Shown one piece after another: positions 49,243 to 58,238 of a DNA stretch of 64,000 nucleotides. Position 1 is the first letter of the stretch; the number at the start of each line of letters is the position of its first letter. A program made the translations under genes and the position numbers. The stretch is taken from assembly GCA_035532035.1 (NCBI GenBank), contig DATKRS010000011.1, positions 108,259 through 172,258 of the forward strand. The letters run 5' to 3'. Origin of the DNA: Candidatus Dormiibacterota bacterium. Its GTDB lineage: Bacteria > Vulcanimicrobiota > Vulcanimicrobiia > Vulcanimicrobiales > Vulcanimicrobiaceae. The notes under the pieces are model-generated. The model saw only the letters and a program-made list of their open reading frames with translations, was not told the origin of the DNA and did not search any database.

Positions 49243-50745
49243 TCACCCGTGCTGGCGTTGCAGCGGGAAGAGAATGACGTCGCGCACCGAGACGTTGTTC
49301 GTGAGCAACATCACGAGCCGGTCGACGCCGATGCCGATGCCGGCGGTCGGCGGCATGCCGTACTCGAGCGCCCGCACGAAGTCCCAATCGGGCTCGGGAA
49401 TCTCTTGGTCGCCCGCAGCACGCTGTGCGGCCTGCGCCTCGAAGCGGGCTCGCTGATCGTCGGGATCGTTCAGCTCCGTGAAGGCATTGCTGATCTCCAT
49501 GCCCGCGCAGAACAGCTCGTAGCGATCGACGAGCTCGCGATCGCCTGCTTTGCGCTTGGCGAGCGGCGAGATCACCGCCGGATAGTCCATCACGAAGGTG
49601 GGCTGCACCAAGTTGTCTTGCACAACCCGGTCGAAGATCTTGTCGAGCGCGTGGCCGTGCGCCGGAGACGGCGGCAGGCCCAGTTCCTCGAGCGCGGCTG
49701 CCGCGCCCTTTGCGTCGAGCAGGCGCTCCTGCGTCAGCTTCCCGTCGCTGTACTGCGCGAGCGCGTCGAAATAGCCGATGCGCGCGAAAGGTCGCGCGAA
49801 CGACAGCGTGCGGTCGCCCAACTTCAGCTCGCTCGCACCGCCGGAGACGACCTCGACGAGCCGCGCGAGGAGCGCTTCGTTGAACTCCAGCATGTCGTGC
49901 ACGTTCCAGTACGCGGCATACAGCTCGAGCATCGTGAACTCCGGGTTGTGCGTCGTGTCGATGCCTTCGTTGCGAAAGATGCGCCCGATCTCGTAGACGC
50001 GATCGATGCCGCCGACGATCAGGCGCTTCAAGTTCAGCTCTGTTGCGATGCGCAGCTGCATCGTTTGGTCGAGCGCGTTGACGTGCGTCAGGAAGGGCCT
50101 CGCCGCCGCACCGCCGGCGACGTGCAAGAGCGTCGGCGTCTCGACTTCGAAGAAGTCCTGCGCGTCGATGAAGCGGCGCATCTCCGAAAGGATGCGGCTG
50201 CGCTGCAGAAACGATTCCCGAACCTCCGGATTGACGATGAGGTCGACGTAGCGCTGGCGATAGCGTTTCTCGACGTCCTGCAAGCCATGCCATTTGTCGG
50301 GAAGGGGCTGCAGCGATTTTCCCAGCACGGTCGCGGACGTCACGCGCAGGGTCAGCTCGCCCATCTTCGAGCGAAACATGTACCCGCGCACGCCGACGAG
50401 GTCGCCTCGTTCGAGATCATCCCAATCGGCGAAGCCCTGCTCGCCGACGTCGTCCTTCTTTATATAGAGCTGCACCCGGCCAGCGGAATCTTGAAGATCC
50501 GCGAAGATGCTCTTGCCCATCGTGCGCTTTCCGAGCAGACGTCCCGCGAGGCTCCAGCCCTCCGCTGCGGCGTCTTGCCCGTTCTCCAAAAACCCGTAGC
50601 GCGCCGTCAGCTCGGCAGCGGTTGCATCGACGGGATAGCGCGTTTGTGCGAACGGGTCGCCGCTGCGCGCGCGCAACCGCTCGAGGTGCTCTCGCCTCGC
50701 AGCGACGAGCGCAGCCTCGGTCTTGCCTACGCCACCAGAGTCCAA
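49243..50745 (-). CDS. lysS: Lysyl-tRNA synthetase, class II
   Basis: A 500-residue LysRS. OB-fold anticodon-binding domain (GRLLGKRTMGKSIFADLQDS), class II motif 1 region (RSRILSEMRRFIDAQDFFEV), motif 2 (FRNEGIDTTHNPEFTMLE) and motif 3 (GIGIGVDRLVMLLTNNVSVR) are complete. Start TTG 50745. Upstream is the dispersed repeat element at 50805-50931 rather than an obvious T-box leader. Confidence 0.96.
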   Translation of the reverse strand: MDSGGVGKTEAALVAARREHLERLRARSGDPFAQTRYPVDATAAELTARYGFLENGQDAAAEGWSLAGRLLGKRTMGKSIFADLQDSAGRVQLYIKKDDVGEQGFADWDDLERGDLVGVRGYMFRSKMGELTLRVTSATVLGKSLQPLPDKWHGLQDVEKRYRQRYVDLIVNPEVRESFLQRSRILSEMRRFIDAQDFFEVETPTLLHVAGGAAARPFLTHVNALDQTMQLRIATELNLKRLIVGGIDRVYEIGRIFRNEGIDTTHNPEFTMLELYAAYWNVHDMLEFNEALLARLVEVVSGGASELKLGDRTLSFARPFARIGYFDALAQYSDGKLTQERLLDAKGAAAALEELGLPPSPAHGHALDKIFDRVVQDNLVQPTFVMDYPAVISPLAKRKAGDRELVDRYELFCAGMEISNAFTELNDPDDQRARFEAQAAQRAAGDQEIPEPDWDFVRALEYGMPPTAGIGIGVDRLVMLLTNNVSVRDVILFPLQRQHG

Positions 50746-50804
50746 GCTACTTCCCCTTTCGAGAACGCATCCTCGAAGCGTGGAAGAACGTCCGAGCGCG
50801 GGTT

Positions 50805-50931
50805 GAGGTTCGTCCGATTGAGGAACGTCGGACCGAGGAGCGGAGACAGGACGTCGGGAGCGACGAGGCCGACGAGCAGGAGCGAGTCACGGACGACGAG
50901 CGACGAGCGGTTCCGAGATTGGACGAACCTC
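50805..50931. repeat. Dispersed ~126-bp element, copy 1 (between greA and lysS)
   Basis: Bounded by a perfect 11-bp inverted repeat, GAGGTTCGTCC (50805-50815) and GGACGAACCTC (50921-50931). A 35-base core (50875-50909, best read on the minus strand) matches copy 2 at 63440-63474 in 32 of 35 positions. Total length is 127 bp, against 126 in copy 2. The core is rich in CTCGTCGCTCG units. It fills most of the 216-bp greA-lysS gap. A 68-codon frame across it is probably not a gene. Confidence 0.6.
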
Positions 50932-50961
50932 ACCCCGAGCTCTTCGACGTGGGCGCCACGC

Positions 50962-51468
50962 TCAGGACGCCTTCTTTATCTTTTTCGCCCCGTTGGTCTT
51001 GATCTGCTCGATGCGGTACTTGACGATTCCGCGCGGCGTGGTGACGTCGATCGTCTCGCCCTTCTTGTGCCCCATGAGCGCGCCGCCGAGCGGCGATTCG
51101 TTGGAGATGCGCTGCTTGGGCGGATCGGCTTCCGCCGAACCGACGATCGTGAACTCGTACGTATCGTCGCTCTTGACGTCCTTGACCTTGACCACCGCGC
51201 CGAGATGCACTTCCCCGGCGGCGTACTCCGTCTCTTCGATCAGGCGCGCGTTGCGAATCATCGATTCGATGCGCAAGATGCGGCCTTCGATGAAGGCTTG
51301 CTCCTGTTTTGCATCTTCGTACTCCGCGTTTTCGCTCAGGTCGCCGTACTCTTTGGCCTGACGAATGCGGTCGTTGACCTCGCGGCGATGCACGCTCTTC
51401 AACTCGTCGAGCTCCAGCTGGAGCTTCGTGAGGCCCTCGGCGGTCAAGATGATCTCTTTGTCGTTCAA
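50962..51468 (-). CDS. greA: Transcription elongation factor GreA
   Basis: A 168-residue GreA that rescues backtracked RNA polymerase. N-terminal coiled coil (ILTAEGLTKLQLELDELKSV, RIRQAKEYGDLSENAEYEDA with the catalytic acidic tip) and FKBP-like C-domain (IVGSAEADPPKQRISNESPL, LMGHKKGETIDVTTPRG). TTG 51468 has GAGG eight bases upstream; GTG 51477 and TTG 51474 are less well placed. Confidence 0.95.
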   Translation of the reverse strand: MNDKEIILTAEGLTKLQLELDELKSVHRREVNDRIRQAKEYGDLSENAEYEDAKQEQAFIEGRILRIESMIRNARLIEETEYAAGEVHLGAVVKVKDVKSDDTYEFTIVGSAEADPPKQRISNESPLGGALMGHKKGETIDVTTPRGIVKYRIEQIKTNGAKKIKKAS

Positions 51469-51566
51469 GTGCAACACCTCAGGGTGGGGCCTCGCACCAT
51501 GCGAAAGCCCCAAAAGTCGACGCGCCCGCCCGGGCGCTGGCGCCGTTTGTTCTGGAGGCCCATTTC

Positions 51567-52913
51567 TTACCCTGCCTCGGCCGCCGGACGGCCCCGCCAG
51601 AGGGCGAAAATTAGGCCTGACAGCACCCCCACGAGCGCGTACGAGCGCAGCTGCGCGCTCTCGGTCACCACCGACAAGCCGAGGACCGCCAAGAGCAGGC
51701 TCGCGCCGGCCAGTGGAACGACGACGCCGGCGAGGAGCGCTCCGCGAACCCTGAGGAAACGGCGCACGCAAGCGAGCGCGCTCACCCCGAAGAGAAGTCC
51801 GAGAAAGAGCGCGCTGCCGTCGAGCACGAGCGTCAGCTGGTCCGCTGCCGACGACGAAAAGCCGGTAAGGAGCTCGAAGAGCGTCGCCACCGCGGCGACC
51901 GCCACGAGCGCCCAGCGAGGCTCGTTGCGGTCGTCCAAGCCGCCGAAGGCGCGCGCGAGCACTCCGTCGCGCCCCATCGCGTACACCGAGCGCGATAGGT
52001 AGAGAATCGTCGTCCACAGCGCCGAGAGCGACGAGGTCAGCACCGTCACGACGATTGCGACGCGCCACGCTTCGCCGCCGAGACGATCGCCGACGTACGC
52101 GAGCGCGTCGGTTTGATGTGCGGCGAGACCGGCAACGCCGCCCGCGTGCAGATACGCCACCATGCACAAGCCGAGGACGGCGGCGGTAACGAGCAGGCCC
52201 GTGATGCCGCCGCGCCCGGATGCCCTTGCGTCGCCGGCGACTTCTTCGCTCGTCGCAGCGGAGAGCTCCCATCCGTCGACCATCCACACCGCGAGCGTCA
52301 TCGCGGCGAGCACGCCGGCGAACGTGACCGGCACGGCGCTTGCGTGCGCGGCTGCGGCGTGCGGCGGCGGAAGGAACGACGATGCGATCGCGCTCGCTGC
52401 GAGCACCGCCATCTCGACGAGCAGCGCGACGAGCGTAACGGCTGCTGTCGGCCTGATGCCCGCGTAGAGCAAGATCGCGCTGCCGGCGATCCAGATCGCG
52501 CCGACGACCGCCGACCAGCGCGGATCCGCTTCGTGCGCGGGCGCGACGAGCGCGAGCGTGTAGAAGCCGACCGGCACCGCGGTCGCGAGCGTGGCGAAGA
52601 AGTTCGAAAGCAGGAGCAGCCACGCCGCGTACGCGCCGGCATACGGCCCGAACGACTCTCGCACCCACGAATACGCCGACCCCGCATTCGGCGCGACGCG
52701 CGAAAGCATCGCGTAGCTCACGGCGATGCAGAGCATGATCGCGGTCATCGCGCCCAGCGCGAGCGGCGCGGCGGCGCCCGCGGCCGCAACCATCGGCCCC
52801 GTCGTTGCAGCGAGCGAGTACGCCGGGCCCATCGACGCCGACGACAGTACCGAGACGTCGAAGAACCCCAGGACGCGGGGCAGCCGCCGAGGCTTAGTGG
52901 AGGTCAATGACAC
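51567..52913 (-). CDS. APC-superfamily amino-acid permease
   Basis: A 448-residue carrier with about 12-13 hydrophobic segments. Family features: RVLGFFDVSVLSSASMGPAY at TM1, APNAGSAYSWVRESFGPYAG, MVDGWELSAATSEEVAGDAR and ILYLSRSVYAMGRDGVLARA. GTG 52913 overlaps the 3' end of the upstream gene; TTG 52907 is equally possible. Likely an amino-acid or polyamine importer; substrate unknown. Confidence 0.87.
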   Translation of the reverse strand: MSLTSTKPRRLPRVLGFFDVSVLSSASMGPAYSLAATTGPMVAAAGAAAPLALGAMTAIMLCIAVSYAMLSRVAPNAGSAYSWVRESFGPYAGAYAAWLLLLSNFFATLATAVPVGFYTLALVAPAHEADPRWSAVVGAIWIAGSAILLYAGIRPTAAVTLVALLVEMAVLAASAIASSFLPPPHAAAAHASAVPVTFAGVLAAMTLAVWMVDGWELSAATSEEVAGDARASGRGGITGLLVTAAVLGLCMVAYLHAGGVAGLAAHQTDALAYVGDRLGGEAWRVAIVVTVLTSSLSALWTTILYLSRSVYAMGRDGVLARAFGGLDDRNEPRWALVAVAAVATLFELLTGFSSSAADQLTLVLDGSALFLGLLFGVSALACVRRFLRVRGALLAGVVVPLAGASLLLAVLGLSVVTESAQLRSYALVGVLSGLIFALWRGRPAAEAG

Positions 52914-53799
52914 GCGGTTTGAGGGACAACTCGTGCAGCACGCGCTCGTACTCTTGCGCACGAATCTCGCCCCACTTCTTGCCGAGCAACGCGACGAGCG
53001 CGGCTTCCACGACGTTGGTCCCGAACGAACGCCCGCCGAAGTCCGGCGTCGTCGTCACGAGCGTTGAGACGCCGCGCTTCTTTAGGTCTTCGACGTCCGC
53101 ATCGGTCACGGTGTTCGTCAGCACGATTTTACCGTCGAGGCGCGGCGGCATGAAGCGCCGCATGAAGTGGAAGTCTCCGGCGATGATCTCGGCCTCTTCG
53201 TAGTACTGCGGGTACTTGGGCTCAGGCGGCTGGTCTTGTTTCTTCCCGGTGGGATAGAAGAACTGGAACGGAAGCTTGCACGCGTCGGGGAGATACTTCT
53301 CAGCCATCTCCTCGAAGGTCGTGAGATCGCGCACCGGCTTGTCGAGATCCAACGCAAAAATGAAATCGCCGAAGAGGACGTCGGCCCCGGCGTCGACGAG
53401 CGCTTGCGCCATGCCGAACCGATCGAGAGCGCTGACCATGAGCACCTTCGTGCCGCGTAGCTCGATACCGAGCTCTTCGCGCATGAACCGTACCGCTTCG
53501 CGCTCGAGCGTGTTCTTCAAGCCGCTGCCGTCGACGACGGGCGTGATCTTCGCCGCGTCGAGCAGGCGCAGACCGTCGCGAAGTGCGTACCGCTTCGTTC
53601 CCGCATACAGGTAGACGTCGATGCCGCCGAGCCCGATGGCGTCGACCTTTCCGTCGAGCTCGCGAACCTTCGCGATCGCCACGTCGAGCTTTCCATCGAC
53701 GCCGGAGCGCGTGATGTCGAACTCTTCGCCGAGCAGCGTCACCCGCGCGTGATGGTCGCGCTTCGAGGAGCCGAGCGAGACGGAGACGACGGTCTTCAT
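52894..53799 (-). CDS. Conserved quinate/shikimate-dehydrogenase-like protein
   Basis: A 301-residue protein resembling a family annotated as quinate 5-dehydrogenase: VVSVSLGSSKRDHHARVTLL, AIGLGGIDVYLYAGTKRYAL, VMVSALDRFGMAQALVDAGA, VLTNTVTDADVEDLKKRGVS and TTTPDFGGRSFGTNVVEAAL. The real activity is doubtful. It overlaps the CPBP gene by ATGA and lies downstream of the acyl-ACP-reductase-like gene, in what looks like one operon. Confidence 0.7.
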   Translation of the reverse strand: MKTVVSVSLGSSKRDHHARVTLLGEEFDITRSGVDGKLDVAIAKVRELDGKVDAIGLGGIDVYLYAGTKRYALRDGLRLLDAAKITPVVDGSGLKNTLEREAVRFMREELGIELRGTKVLMVSALDRFGMAQALVDAGADVLFGDFIFALDLDKPVRDLTTFEEMAEKYLPDACKLPFQFFYPTGKKQDQPPEPKYPQYYEEAEIIAGDFHFMRRFMPPRLDGKIVLTNTVTDADVEDLKKRGVSTLVTTTPDFGGRSFGTNVVEAALVALLGKKWGEIRAQEYERVLHELSLKPRVIDLH

Positions 53800-54542
53800 C
53801 GATGCCCCGAGACGCGCGCGGCGAGCAGCAGCCCCGCGATCGCGATGTTATTTGTCGCATGGACGAGGATGCACGCGAGCATCGAGCGCGTCGTCGCGCG
53901 AAACCACGCCGCCGTACCGAGCGCGACGCCGCGCGCGAGGTCGAGAAACGACGTCGGCAGATGGACCAGCACGAAAACGATCGTGGTCACGGCGCCCGCC
54001 CAAAACGGGCCCAGGCGCTGCACGCGCGTCTGGAGCCAACCCTGCATCAGAAACTCTTCGACCACCGGCGCCCCGAGCGCGAGAACGAGCATCCCCGCGA
54101 TCAGGCCGCCGCTGAAGTAATCGATGGTGACCGAATGGCTGCGCAGGTGCAATGCCAACACGAGCACGCTCACGATCGCAAGCTCGACCACCACGCAGGC
54201 CAGACCGAGGCCCAGTGCGAGCAGCGACGCGCGCGGCCAGCTCACGGCGCCGGCAAGCATCGTTCGCAGCACGGGCAACGGCGAGCGCACCACGGCAAAC
54301 AACAACGATCCGTAGAAAACGGTGCTGAACGTGATGACGACCGGACCCATCGTTCGCGAATGCGCCCAGCCCCGCGCGACGAGGACGACGCCCAGGCCCA
54401 CCGCCGCGGTGATCGCGATCAGCAGCGCGATGAAGAAAGCGACGCCGGGCTTCGAGTGGCGCACGAAGTCGCGGTACGCTTCTTCGACGACCGGCACGCG
54501 CTGCGCGTCGAAGCGCAGCCAGCGCTGCAACCGTTGCGTCAT
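53796..54542 (-). CDS. CPBP-family intramembrane metalloprotease
   Basis: A 248-residue membrane protein with about seven TM segments. The CPBP/Abi motifs are visible: APVVEEFLMQGWLQTRV (Glu-Glu motif), VFVLVHLPTSFLDLARGVAL with the His, and CILVHATNNIAIAG. Related to Rce1 and to bacterial CAAX-like proteases. ATG 54542 overlaps the preceding stop (ATGA). Substrate unknown. Confidence 0.85.
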   Translation of the reverse strand: MTQRLQRWLRFDAQRVPVVEEAYRDFVRHSKPGVAFFIALLIAITAAVGLGVVLVARGWAHSRTMGPVVITFSTVFYGSLLFAVVRSPLPVLRTMLAGAVSWPRASLLALGLGLACVVVELAIVSVLVLALHLRSHSVTIDYFSGGLIAGMLVLALGAPVVEEFLMQGWLQTRVQRLGPFWAGAVTTIVFVLVHLPTSFLDLARGVALGTAAWFRATTRSMLACILVHATNNIAIAGLLLAARVSGHR

Positions 54543-55657
54543 ACGGGAACCCGGGCGCGCCGCTCGCGCGCGGCCGCGCGCGTCGCGGCAATCTTCTCCT
54601 GCGTGATCGCCGCGTCGAAGGCGCGCATGCCACCCAGCGTGAATCCGCAGCGCTCCGCCATCGCTTGCATCTCGATGACCTTTGCGAGGTCGATGCCACG
54701 CCCCAGCGTGTAGCTCTCGAAACGCTGCTCGAGCGCGAGCACCATCGTCTCGCTCATGCACGCGAGCGCGGTGCGCGGCGGCAGATTGAGATCGAACTCG
54801 CTGCCCGGCTCGCGCACGCGCTCGAAGCGCGGCTCGCCCGGAACGAGCATGTTGCCGCCTTCCGTCACGAGCACGTCGGGGCGCAGCGCCGCGACGCGGC
54901 GGCTGACGTCGTGCGGAAGCGACAGCTCGCAGACGATCGCGCCGGTCTGCAAATCCTCCGGCTCGATCACGTCTTGCGTCGAGGAAGTTGCCGTGAGCAC
55001 GAGCTGCGCGCGCCGCACCGCTGCCGAGACGTCGGTCGTCGCCTCCGACGGACAGGCAAGCTCGCCCGCGATCTGCTCGTGCAGTTTGCGCAGGCGCGTC
55101 GCATTGCGCGCGACGAGGATCACGCGCCCAACGCTCGGCGCGAGCAGCCGAACGCAGGCGCCTCCGATGGAGCCGGTCGCGCCGACGACGACCGCCGTCG
55201 ACTCCGCCGGCTCGACGCCCATCTCGCGCGCTCCGCGCAGGAGACTCTGCAAGCCCGCGGCGATCGTGAGCGAGTTGCCCGTCGTCACCGGAATCGGCGC
55301 GCGCTGTGCAATCGTGACGCCGCCGTCGCCGACGACGCCGGTGAACGCTCCCAGGCCCGCGATCTGTGCGCCAAGCTCGACGCCCAGATCGATCGCGCTC
55401 AGAATGCGCGCATACACGTCCTCGCGCGGCAGCTCGAGCATCTGCTCGGGCAGCAACCCAGTGGCGACGAACCAGCCTTCGGTCTCGCGCCCGTCCGGCG
55501 TGCGCACGCCGGTGACGTGCACCGCCGTCCACGCCGGCATCCATTCGAGGATCTTGCGCACGATCGGCGCGCCTTTACCCTTTGCGCTGGGCTCGTACCG
55601 CGCCACGTCATCCAGGCTCACCGGATGAATGACAAAACAAAACTTCGGAACGCTCAT
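54539..55657 (-). CDS. Long-chain acyl-ACP reductase-like enzyme
   Basis: A 372-residue protein resembling cyanobacterial acyl-ACP reductase (AAR), which reduces fatty acyl-ACP to aldehyde. Visible parallels: RETEGWFVATGLLPEQML, QIAGLGAFTGVV, PVTTGNSLTIAAGL, the NAD(P) motif VVVGATGSIGGACVRLL (159-172), VILVARN, and LPPRTALACMSETMVLALE, where Cys300 aligns with the catalytic Cys of AAR. No aldehyde-deformylating oxygenase is adjacent, so the aldehyde would go to alcohol, wax or another fate. Alternative: another member of this Rossmann family. It leads the operon with the CPBP and quinate-dehydrogenase-like genes. Confidence 0.72.
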   Translation of the reverse strand: MSVPKFCFVIHPVSLDDVARYEPSAKGKGAPIVRKILEWMPAWTAVHVTGVRTPDGRETEGWFVATGLLPEQMLELPREDVYARILSAIDLGVELGAQIAGLGAFTGVVGDGGVTIAQRAPIPVTTGNSLTIAAGLQSLLRGAREMGVEPAESTAVVVGATGSIGGACVRLLAPSVGRVILVARNATRLRKLHEQIAGELACPSEATTDVSAAVRRAQLVLTATSSTQDVIEPEDLQTGAIVCELSLPHDVSRRVAALRPDVLVTEGGNMLVPGEPRFERVREPGSEFDLNLPPRTALACMSETMVLALEQRFESYTLGRGIDLAKVIEMQAMAERCGFTLGGMRAFDAAITQEKIAATRAAARERRARVPV

Positions 55658-55661
55658 GCGA

Positions 55662-56099
55662 TCACAAGCGCTCCGCTTCTCGTTTTAACGCTGCCAGCAT
55701 CATCTCGCTGTTCTCCCGCACCTTCTTCTCGAGCGTCGGTCCGATGAGCTCGGCGAGCGTCGGAACCCCGAAGTCGTACTCCACGCCGAGCACCACGTGC
55801 GTCGCGCCGTCGCGCTCGGTGAAAGTCCAGCTTCCTTCAAACGTGTCGAGATCGCCTTCCAGGAGCTTGTAGTCGATCCGCAGCGCGTCGTCGTCGAAGC
55901 GGTCCTCCTCGGTCCATTCGATGGGCGCCTCTTCCACGAGCGTCTTCCAGCGGGAGACGACGCCGCCGGCGCGGTGCTCGAGGATGGTGACGCTCTCGAC
56001 GTCGGGCATGAACTGCGGAAAGCGATCCTGCTGCTTCGCCAGCTCGTAGACGACCCGCGCTGGCGCAGTCACCGTGATCGCAGTCTCGACGAACGGCAT
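55662..56099 (-). CDS. SRPBCC (START-like) protein
   Basis: A 145-residue SRPBCC-fold protein: PFVETAITVTAPARVVYELA, QQDRFPQFMPDVESVTILEH, and the C-terminal helix LIGPTLEKKVRENSEMMLAA. Such proteins bind hydrophobic ligands such as polyketides or quinones. It sits four bases before the acyl-ACP-reductase-like gene, consistent with a role in lipid handling, but no ligand is evident. Confidence 0.78.
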   Translation of the reverse strand: MPFVETAITVTAPARVVYELAKQQDRFPQFMPDVESVTILEHRAGGVVSRWKTLVEEAPIEWTEEDRFDDDALRIDYKLLEGDLDTFEGSWTFTERDGATHVVLGVEYDFGVPTLAELIGPTLEKKVRENSEMMLAALKREAERL

Positions 56100-56105
56100 T
56101 CGCGC

Positions 56106-57392
56106 TTAGAGGTCGCCGAGCTTTTCGTAGGCTGCGGCAATGCTGGCGCGCAATGCGTCGATCGCGCGCGCGATCTCGCTTTCGTTGACGACCAGCGGCG
56201 GCTCCAAGCGAATCACGCGCTGCTGATTCAGCGTCCATGCGGCCGTAACGCCGCGCTGCAGCATCTCAGGAATGATCGCGCCGCCATACCCCTCGTTCGT
56301 GAGCTCGACGCCGACGAGCAGCCCGAGCCCGCGCACCTCGCGAATTACGGCGGGAAACTGCGCCGCGACTGCGCGCGCCCCGGCAAGAAGCTGCTCGCCG
56401 CGAATCCGCGCGTTTTCGACGAGATGCTCCTCCTCGAGCACGTTCATCGCGGCGAGCGCCGCCGCGCAGGCGAGCGGATTGCCGCCGAAGGTCGACGTGT
56501 GCAGGAGCGGCGCCTTTCCGAAGGCGCGCTCCCAAACCGCAGGTCGCGCGATGAACGCTCCTACCGGGATCACGCCGCCGGAGAGTCCCTTCGCGAGCGT
56601 CATCACGTCGGGCACGACGCCGTCGCGCTCGCAGGCGAAGCGAAAGCCGCAGCGGCCGAGCCCCGTCTGCACTTCGTCGGCGACGAGTAGCGCCTCCGCA
56701 CTCTCGCACGCCGCCTTTGCAGCGCGCAGGTATCCCGGCTGCGGAACGTTGACGCCGCCCTCGCCCTGCACCGGCTCGACGATGAACGCAGCCGCGCCGT
56801 CGAGCGCGCTCTTGAGAATCTCTTCGTCGCCGAAGGGTACGTGCTCGACGTTGGCGAGCAGCGGCGCAAACGGGGTACGAAACGCGTCGCGACCGCTGGC
56901 TGAAAGCGCGCCGAGCGTCTTACCGTGGTACGCACCATGCGTCGCGACGATCTTCGCGCGGCCGGTCGCAGCGCGCGCGAGCTTGATTGCGCCTTCGACG
57001 GCTTCGGTTCCCGAGTTGCACCAAAACGAGATCTGCAAGTCGCCGGGGGCGAGCTCGGCAAGGCGTTTCGCGGCGCGGCCGAGCAGCGGGTCGAACATCG
57101 TCTTGCCCGAGAGCGCCATGAGATCGAGCTGCGCGCGAACCGCCTCGACGACGCGTACGTGCGTGTGGCCGAGTGTGAAGACGCCGTAGCCGCCCGCGAA
57201 ATCGAGATACGCCTTTCCGTTCTGATCCCAAATCGTGCAGCCGTGCGCGCGCGTCTCCACGGGACTGCCGGAGAGCCGCATGACGCGCGCCAGCGGCGGG
57301 TTCACGTAGCGCCGGTAGTTCTCGTAGGTCTCGTCGGCGAGCTCTGCCGGAGTCGCCGCGCCGTAGAGCGCGTCGCGTTCCTCGATCATCAA
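56106..57392 (-). CDS. Class III PLP-dependent aminotransferase
   Basis: A 428-residue aminotransferase of the ornithine/putrescine/acetylornithine group. GKAYLDFAGGYGVFTLGHTH, the cofactor phosphate site FWCNSGTEAVEGAIKLARAA, PVQGEGGVNVPQPGYLRAAK, the Asp of VADEVQTGLGRCGF, the PLP lysine in VMTLAKGLSGGVIPVGAF and HTSTFGGNPLACAAALA are complete. Start ATG 57392 or the next codon. Closest by eye to putrescine aminotransferases; the substrate is not certain. Confidence 0.88.
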   Translation of the reverse strand: MMIEERDALYGAATPAELADETYENYRRYVNPPLARVMRLSGSPVETRAHGCTIWDQNGKAYLDFAGGYGVFTLGHTHVRVVEAVRAQLDLMALSGKTMFDPLLGRAAKRLAELAPGDLQISFWCNSGTEAVEGAIKLARAATGRAKIVATHGAYHGKTLGALSASGRDAFRTPFAPLLANVEHVPFGDEEILKSALDGAAAFIVEPVQGEGGVNVPQPGYLRAAKAACESAEALLVADEVQTGLGRCGFRFACERDGVVPDVMTLAKGLSGGVIPVGAFIARPAVWERAFGKAPLLHTSTFGGNPLACAAALAAMNVLEEEHLVENARIRGEQLLAGARAVAAQFPAVIREVRGLGLLVGVELTNEGYGGAIIPEMLQRGVTAAWTLNQQRVIRLEPPLVVNESEIARAIDALRASIAAAYEKLGDL

Positions 57393-57417
57393 TGGCCTTT
57401 TCGCCGTCTCCCCGCTG

Positions 57418-58173
57418 TCACCCTGAGCTTGTCGAAGGGCGATCGCGGCTTTGCGCGAGCGCCACGGCGTAGCCGGCCCGCGCGGGGAGGCCCAGCGGCG
57501 GATATCCGAGCGACGCCGCAGCCTCGTCGCCGTAGAGCGCCGCTACGATCGCGGGATACGCCGTCGATTCACGGAGCGGCTCGATGATGCGTCGCGCGTC
57601 GCGCAGCGCTGCGTCGTCGAGGTGCACGCGCTCGCCGGCAAAGTGCGCGGCCTCGCCCTCTTGCTCCATCATCGCTCGCAGCGTTCGCGCTGGGCCGTGC
57701 TTGCGCTCGTGAACCGTGCGACAGATGGCGCCGAGCGTCTCGCGACGTGCGTGCTCCAGCGTCGGCTCTTCACTCGTCCAGAAGAGTACCGTCGCCCAGC
57801 CGCGCGCGACTTCGTACCGTCGCTCGAAGCGGTTTGCCATCTCGGTGAAGTAGCGATTCGTCCATCCGCCTTTGAGATCGTCCGCGACGGCGATCGCGAC
57901 GCGCACGCTGTCGTCCACGCCGGCCAGGCGCTCCTGCGCCTGCGCGGCGGCTTGCGCGGCGACGCGCTCCACGCCGAGATCGATCATGCGGTCGAGCAGC
58001 TCGGCAACGTGCTCGCGCCCCATCGGGTTGAGCACGGTCAACGGCAACACGGCTTCGCCCGTCTCGTCGGTCATCGCTTTGACGTACGCATCGAAACGCT
58101 CGCGCCCGCGTGGAACGGCGTAGAGTTCCCGCTCGCGCTGCAGCAATGGAACGAGCTCGACCTGGAGAGGCAT
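57418..58173 (-). CDS. Conserved protein of unknown function
   Basis: A 251-residue soluble protein starting MPLQVELVPLLQRERELYAV. No motif is recognised; it looks alpha/beta with segments VDDSVRVAIAVADDLKGGWT and WATVLFWTSEEPTLEHARRE. The final residues DRPSTSSG come from the palindromic repeat at 57421-57439, so the natural C-terminus was probably altered by that repeat. It is followed by the aminotransferase gene 25 bases on. Confidence 0.6.
   Translation of the reverse strand: MPLQVELVPLLQRERELYAVPRGRERFDAYVKAMTDETGEAVLPLTVLNPMGREHVAELLDRMIDLGVERVAAQAAAQAQERLAGVDDSVRVAIAVADDLKGGWTNRYFTEMANRFERRYEVARGWATVLFWTSEEPTLEHARRETLGAICRTVHERKHGPARTLRAMMEQEGEAAHFAGERVHLDDAALRDARRIIEPLRESTAYPAIVAALYGDEAAASLGYPPLGLPARAGYAVALAQSRDRPSTSSG
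57421..57439. repeat. Imperfect palindrome CCCTGAGCTTGTCGAAGGG
   Basis: This 19-mer (CCCT..AGGG with an internal GCTTGTCGA) is a repeat I recognise as widely dispersed in bacterial genomes. Here it forms the 3' end of the 57418-58173 gene. Only this copy was noticed in the window. Confidence 0.5.
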
Positions 58174-58238
58174 GATCGCCGGCGAGAATTCTCTATTGAG
58201 GGCCTCGCTCTTGCTTCACGCCGCGGTATTGGCCGATG

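Noticed and set aside
50727..50933. 68-codon minus-strand frame upstream of lysS
   Set aside because: It lies inside the 126-bp dispersed element; the similar peptide in copy 2 follows from the shared DNA core and has stops elsewhere.
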